The notes beneath the pieces are model-generated. The model worked only from the letters and a program-made list of their open reading frames with translations, ran no database searches and was not told the DNA's origin. From contig NZ_CP170554.1 of NCBI RefSeq assembly GCF_042701255.1, positions 4,898,001 through 4,962,000 on the forward strand: a DNA stretch of 64,000 nucleotides. The letters run 5' to 3'. This DNA is from Tahibacter sp042701255. GTDB taxonomy: Bacteria > Pseudomonadota > Gammaproteobacteria > Xanthomonadales > Rhodanobacteraceae. How positions within the stretch are numbered: position 1 is the stretch's first letter; every line of letters starts with the position of its first letter. Shown piece by piece: positions 59,336 to 64,000 of the stretch. A program made the translations under genes and the position numbers.

Positions 59336-62179
59336 ATGCATTTCACCCCCGGTCAACGCTGGATCTCCAATGCCGAACCCGAGCTCGGACTCGGCACCGT
59401 CTTGCGCATCGAGGGACGCAGCATCCAGGTCCTGTTCGCCAAATCCGGCGTGCTGCGCCACTACGCCGCGCACGCGGCACCGCTGGTCCGGGCCGAGTTC
59501 CGCGTCGGCCAGAAGATCAGCGGCAAGGGCGAGAACTTCACGGTCGAACGCGTCGAGACGCACCAGAACCTGCTGCACTACCACGGCGGCGGCCACAGCC
59601 TCATCGAAGGCGAGCTCGACGACGTGCAGAGCCTGTCGCAGGCCGACGAGCGCCTGCTGTCGGGCCGACTGGACCGGCCCGACCGTTTCGATTTCCGCCT
59701 GGAAGCGCTGAACCGCCGCGCCGGCGCGCGCCGCGGCGTCGACTTCGGCCTGGCCGCCGCACGCATCGCGCTGGTGCCGCATCAGCTGCGCGTGGCGCAG
59801 ATCGGCGCGAGCCGCCGCCCGGTGCGCCTGCTGCTCGCCGACGAAGTCGGTCTCGGCAAGACCATCGAAGCCGGCATGATCCTCGCGCGGCTGATCGCCT
59901 CGGGCAAGGTCGAGCGCGTGCTCGTGCTGCTGCCCGAGCCGCTGGTCTACCAGTGGTTCGTCGAGCTGCTGCGACGCTTCAATCTGCAATTTTCCATTTA
60001 TGACGAAGAGCGCTGCGCCGCGATCGAGCTGGCCGGCGACGCGCGCAATCCGTTCGAGGACGAACAGCTCGTCATCACCGACCTGGCCTTCCTGGCCGGC
60101 AATCCGCGCCGCGCCGAACAGGCCGTCGCCGCGGGCTGGGACCTGCTCGTCGTCGACGAAGCGCATCACCTGGCCTGGACGCCGCAGGCGGCCAGCCCCG
60201 AATACGCGCTCGTGGAAACCCTGGCCGCGGCCACGCCGGGCGTGATCCTGCTGACCGCCACGCCCGAGCAGCTCGGCCGCACCGGCCATTTCGCGCGCCT
60301 GCGCCTGCTCGATCCGGCGCGCTATCACGACCTGGAACGCTACATCGCCGATGCCGACGGTTATCTGGCCCTGTCGCGCATCGCCGCCAAGCTCGGCGAC
60401 GGCGCGGCGCTGGACGCGGCCGAACGCAGCGAGCTCGCCGCGCGCCTGGCCGGCGACGACGCCAGCCTCGCGCTGCTCGACCGGCTCGACGGGGAACCCG
60501 CCGCGGCCAGCGCGCTGCTCGATGCGCTGATCGACCGCCACGGCACCGGCCGCGTGATGTTCCGCAACCGCCGCGCCGTGGTCGGCGGCTTCCCGCAGCG
60601 CGTGCCGCGGCTGCAGCTGCTCGACGGCGCGGAACTCAGCGAAGACGAGCGCCAGCGCCTGCTGACCGAATTCCTGTCCGACATCCAGCAGCCGCCGTCG
60701 CCGCACGATCACGACTACACGGCCGATCCGCGCCTGCCCTGGCTGATCGAGCTGCTCGAAAAGCATCCGCGCGACAAATTCCTGCTGATCTGCCGCAGCC
60801 AGGCCAAGGTGCTCGCGCTCGAAGAAGCCGTGCGCACGCGCAGCGGCATCACGCTCGCGCGCTTCCACGAAGGCCTGTCGATCATCCACCGCGACCGCAA
60901 CGCGGCGTATTTCGCCGATCCGGAAGGCGCGCGCCTGCTGATCTGTTCGGAGATCGGCTCGGAAGGCCGCAACTTCCAGTTCGCGCATCATCTGATCCTC
61001 TGGGACGTGCCGCTGGATCCGGATCTGCTCGAACAGCGCATAGGCCGCCTCGACCGCATAGGCCAGCGCAACGACATCGAGCTGCATGCGGTCGCCTTCA
61101 CCGGCAGCGCGCAGCACGTACTGCTGCGCTGGTACGAGGAAGGTCTCGACGCGCTGCGCCAGAGCCCGGCCGACGGCCGCGAGCTGTACAAGCGCTTCGG
61201 CCCGGACCTGGCCGAGCGCGCGGCGACGCATGCGCTGGAAGGCACCGATCCGGACCAGGAGCTCGACTCGCTGATCGCCGAAACGCGCGCCGCGCACGAG
61301 GAGCTGTCGCGCCTCGTCCATGCGGGCCGCGATCGCCTGCTCGAGCTCGCGAGCAGCCGCGAGGCACGCGAGGAAACCCTGCGCGAAGCGCTGGCCGCGG
61401 CCGACGCCGATCTCGACACCGAAGACTTCATCCTGCGTCTGTTCGAACAGTTCGGCATCGAGCACGAGGAAACCGGGCCGCGCACCTGGGTGCTCGATCC
61501 GGAGTACGTCAGCACCGAAGGCCTGTCCGGGCTCAAGGACGGCCCGCAGCAGATCACCTTCGACCGCGCGACCGCGCTCGCGCGCGAGGAGCTGCCGCTG
61601 CTGCGCAACGATCATCCGCTCGTCGTCGGCGCGCTGGATCTGCTGCTCGAAGGCGAACAGGGCAACGCGGCGTTCCTCGTCGACGATGCGCTGCCGCCGC
61701 GCACGGTGCTGCTCGAAGCGGTCTACGTGCTCGAATGCGTGGCCCAGCGCAGCCTCGGCATCGACCGCTTCCTGCCGCCGCTGCCGCTGCGCGTCGTCGT
61801 CGACACCAAGCTGCAGGTGCGCGAGTACAAGCCCAATCCGGTCTCGCTGAAGAAATCCACCGACCGCGCGATCGACTTCAACCGCTACCGCAAATTCCTC
61901 GCCCAGCTCGTGCCGCCGATGCTCGAGCGCTGCGAGAACGCCGCGCGCGACATCGCCACGCGCGAGATCGCCACCGCGGCAACGGCGGCCGAACGCGCGC
62001 TCGGCGCCGACATCGCTCGCCTGAGCGCGCTGCGCGCCGTGAATCCGGCCGTGCGCGCCGAGGAAATCGAAGCCCTGGACAGCGAACGCCAGGCCATCGC
62101 CGAAGCCCTGCCGCGTGCGCGGCCGCGCCTGGACGCCGTGCGCTTCGTCTGCAGCCAGGATTTCCTGAGCCTGCGCTAG
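59336..62179 (+). CDS. rapA: RNA polymerase-associated SWI/SNF ATPase RapA
   Basis: 947 residues (E. coli 968). RapA recycles RNA polymerase after termination. N-terminal Tudor-like domain (MHFTPGQRWISNAEPELGLG), SNF2 helicase with Walker A LLADEVGLGKTIEAGMILAR (about 168) and DEAHH (about 275), helicase-C domain with LLICSEIGSEGRNFQFAHHL and LEQRIGRLDRIGQRNDIELH, C-terminal RapA-specific domain with VVVDTKLQVREYKPNPVSLK. Start ATG 59336 begins at the conserved N terminus; an in-frame ATG 45 nt upstream would extend it. Confidence 0.95.
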   Translation: MHFTPGQRWISNAEPELGLGTVLRIEGRSIQVLFAKSGVLRHYAAHAAPLVRAEFRVGQKISGKGENFTVERVETHQNLLHYHGGGHSLIEGELDDVQSLSQADERLLSGRLDRPDRFDFRLEALNRRAGARRGVDFGLAAARIALVPHQLRVAQIGASRRPVRLLLADEVGLGKTIEAGMILARLIASGKVERVLVLLPEPLVYQWFVELLRRFNLQFSIYDEERCAAIELAGDARNPFEDEQLVITDLAFLAGNPRRAEQAVAAGWDLLVVDEAHHLAWTPQAASPEYALVETLAAATPGVILLTATPEQLGRTGHFARLRLLDPARYHDLERYIADADGYLALSRIAAKLGDGAALDAAERSELAARLAGDDASLALLDRLDGEPAAASALLDALIDRHGTGRVMFRNRRAVVGGFPQRVPRLQLLDGAELSEDERQRLLTEFLSDIQQPPSPHDHDYTADPRLPWLIELLEKHPRDKFLLICRSQAKVLALEEAVRTRSGITLARFHEGLSIIHRDRNAAYFADPEGARLLICSEIGSEGRNFQFAHHLILWDVPLDPDLLEQRIGRLDRIGQRNDIELHAVAFTGSAQHVLLRWYEEGLDALRQSPADGRELYKRFGPDLAERAATHALEGTDPDQELDSLIAETRAAHEELSRLVHAGRDRLLELASSREAREETLREALAAADADLDTEDFILRLFEQFGIEHEETGPRTWVLDPEYVSTEGLSGLKDGPQQITFDRATALAREELPLLRNDHPLVVGALDLLLEGEQGNAAFLVDDALPPRTVLLEAVYVLECVAQRSLGIDRFLPPLPLRVVVDTKLQVREYKPNPVSLKKSTDRAIDFNRYRKFLAQLVPPMLERCENAARDIATREIATAATAAERALGADIARLSALRAVNPAVRAEEIEALDSERQAIAEALPRARPRLDAVRFVCSQDFLSLR

Positions 62180-62387
62180 CCCGCGCCGCGGCCGGCAGAC
62201 CTGCTGCCGCGCGCCGGATACGCACTGCGATCATGCCGGTTGCCGTCGCCATCACCGTCAGACCCGCCGCCGCGCCGATGTCCGCGCGGCGGCCGGCCGC
62301 ACCGTGCGGTGACGCGCGGCGACGAACGGTGCGACGATGCGCCGGCTTCCGGCGTCTGCCTCGTCTTTGCCCGTCTCCGTCGTCCGC

Positions 62388-64000
62388 ATGACGCTTCCTC
62401 TGCTGCGCTTCGGCGCGTTCGAACTCGATCCGGCCGCACGTGAGCTGCGCCGCGACGGCGAACGCCTGGAATTGCCGAGCAGCGCCTTCGACGGCCTGGT
62501 CTACCTGATCCGTCACCGCGACCGCGCCGTCGGCCGCGACGAACTCATGGCCGCGATCTGGGGCCGCGCCGACGTCGCCGACAGCCTGCTCGGCCAGACC
62601 CTCGTGCGGCTGCGCCGTACGCTCGGCGACAGCGGCGACACCCAGCAATGGATACGCACGGTGCCGCGCTTCGGCTATCGCTGGATCGGCGCGGTCGAGG
62701 AAGGCGGCGGCACTGCGTCGACGATACCGATGACGGCGACGCCGGCAGCGGGCACGGTGCCGGCGGGCGCCGTGGTTTCCGCCGCCCCCGGCGCGACTGC
62801 AGCGACCACGGCGGCCTCCGTCGCGGCGACCACGCCTGTGCCGATGGCGGCGTCTCCGACCACGGCGGCATCCGTCGTCACCGTGCCGGCTGCGGTGAGC
62901 CCGACGGCAACTGCACCGGCCGCCGCCGCGCTGAACGCCGCCGCCGGAACGATCGCGGCAATCGACGCAGCGACCGCGGCTGCCGCGATGAGAACTCGCG
63001 GCTCGACGGCTGATCCGGCCATGCCGACGGCGACATCGCCGGCGAGCGACGATCATTCCGCAACAACGACGATCGATTCGGCCGTCGCAACGACGACACC
63101 GATCGGCACGCCATCCGCTGCGATTGCAACCGGGCCGGCAAGCACCGCCGCTCCGGCCGCCGACAGCGCGCCGCCCCACCCGGTGCCGCGGCGCTGGCCC
63201 GGCATCGCGGCGAGCGCGGCCGTGCTCGTCGCGGCCGTGCTGCTCTATCTCGCCCTGGCCGCGCGCCACCAGCCCGCCGAGCCCGGCACGACTGCCGCGC
63301 CCCCGGCGTCGGCGCGCGCACCGGCCACGAGCGCACCGGCGCTGGTGCTGCCGGCCCAGGTCGACGCCGGCGAGGAATGGACCTGGCTGCGCCTGGGCCT
63401 CATGGATCTCGTCGCCAACCGCCTGCGCCGCGGCGAGCTCGCGACCGCGTCGAGCGAAAGCGTCGTCGCCCTGCTGCGCGAACGCGACACGCGCGATCCG
63501 GCGGCACTGCTCGACTCGCGCGATCTCGCCGCCGCCGATACCTTGCGCATCCTGCCCGAAGTCAGCCGGCGCGACGGCCGCTGGCAGGTGCGGCTGCGCG
63601 CCCGCGACGCGACGCGGCACGTCGACGTCGAAACGCGCGCCGACGACGCCATGAGCGCCGCGCGCGAAGCCGCCGATACCTTGCTGCTGCGCCTGGGCCG
63701 CCTGCCGCCCGACGACCGCGAGGACACGCCGCAGGATCTGGCCGAGCTGCTGCAGCGCACGCGCGCGGCCATGCTCGCCGACCAGCTCGATCTCGCCGGC
63801 GAACTGATCCGCCGCGCCGATCCGGCACTGCGCGCGCGGCCCGAGATCACCTTGCGCCTGGCCCAGATCGAGCTGCGCGCCGGCGACTACTTCGCCGTCG
63901 AACGCCGGCTGCTGCAGCTGCTCGACGAACTGCCGGCCGCACGCGATCCCGAGCTGCGCGGCCGCGCACTCGTCACGCTCGCGGCGAGCTATATCCGGCG
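62388..64000 (+). CDS. Membrane winged-helix regulator (CadC/ToxR-like), 3' end outside window
   Basis: At least 537 residues; open to the last base. OmpR-type winged HTH at residues 1-100 (LLRFGAFELDPAARELRRDG, GLVYLIRHRDRAVGRDELMA, LLGQTLVRLRRTLGDSGD, RTVPRFGYRWIG). A very long Ala/Thr/Pro-rich linker (about 105-265), one transmembrane helix (about 270-290, GIAASAAVLVAAVLLYLALA), then a periplasmic part (TWLRLGLMDLVANRLRRGEL, ESVVALLRERD) turning into TPR-like helices. One-component, membrane-bound transcription regulator of the CadC kind that is common in this order. Confidence 0.85.
   Translation, partial: MTLPLLRFGAFELDPAARELRRDGERLELPSSAFDGLVYLIRHRDRAVGRDELMAAIWGRADVADSLLGQTLVRLRRTLGDSGDTQQWIRTVPRFGYRWIGAVEEGGGTASTIPMTATPAAGTVPAGAVVSAAPGATAATTAASVAATTPVPMAASPTTAASVVTVPAAVSPTATAPAAAALNAAAGTIAAIDAATAAAAMRTRGSTADPAMPTATSPASDDHSATTTIDSAVATTTPIGTPSAAIATGPASTAAPAADSAPPHPVPRRWPGIAASAAVLVAAVLLYLALAARHQPAEPGTTAAPPASARAPATSAPALVLPAQVDAGEEWTWLRLGLMDLVANRLRRGELATASSESVVALLRERDTRDPAALLDSRDLAAADTLRILPEVSRRDGRWQVRLRARDATRHVDVETRADDAMSAAREAADTLLLRLGRLPPDDREDTPQDLAELLQRTRAAMLADQLDLAGELIRRADPALRARPEITLRLAQIELRAGDYFAVERRLLQLLDELPAARDPELRGRALVTLAASYIR

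Overview
The window is about two-thirds GC chromosomal DNA from a gammaproteobacterium, most likely Lysobacterales (Xanthomonadales), Rhodanobacteraceae-like (Dokdonella/Tahibacter type). I infer this from codon use, the many secreted proteins with an F..GFE-type C-terminal motif, an ECF sigma factor overlapping a Ser/Thr kinase-TPR gene, and REP-like intergenic repeats. No database could be searched, so the placement is an inference.

Region 1 (1-20.3 kb) is mostly surface and secreted proteins: a 5'-truncated multidomain exoprotein, a conserved secreted protein, a cytosolic-looking glycine-rich/ricin-lectin fusion, an ECF sigma factor with a membrane Ser/Thr kinase, a protein with three 98-residue repeats and an IPTL/PEP-CTERM-like tail, two tandem beta-helix paralogues, an M23 peptidase, and two secreted proteins ending in the GFE-type motif.

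Region 2 (20.3-27.1 kb) is accessory. It holds a decayed secreted-protein gene, a tandem duplication of a small gene (92 and 89 aa), and a lower-GC block of hypothetical genes: a zinc-ribbon membrane protein, a zinc-ribbon/HEPN-like protein, a possible PD-(D/E)XK protein, a small membrane protein and a membrane-bound DnaJ protein. The block ends at tRNA-Arg(CCT). Upstream of the 89-aa copy is a highly structured leader laid out like the c4-icd-ant immunity cassette of phage P1: two short sense/antisense pairs, then a 28-codon ORF whose stop overlaps the next start. This is the best candidate for an undescribed system here.

Region 3 (27.2-47.5 kb) is largely housekeeping: an ALDH7-type dehydrogenase (amaB), a FadL porin, pyrD-murB, a DUF1800/DUF1501 pair, corC followed by a DUF4105/Lnb-like gene, a periplasmic binding protein, a GGDEF-EAL protein, and an electrophile-metabolism cluster (LysR, VOC, Old Yellow Enzyme with a frameshift, zinc-type ADH).

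Region 4 (47.5-64 kb) carries corA, a second ECF sigma factor with a putative anti-sigma partner, lgt, a secreted carboxypeptidase-regulatory-like protein, rlmI, dgkA, two hypotheticals, cstA (one frameshift) with ybdD, rapA, and a winged-helix regulator cut by the window end. Two repeat families are interspersed: MITE-like elements with terminal inverted repeats (29.2 and 54.7 kb) and palindromic CCCTCCCC elements (39.0 and 47.6 kb).
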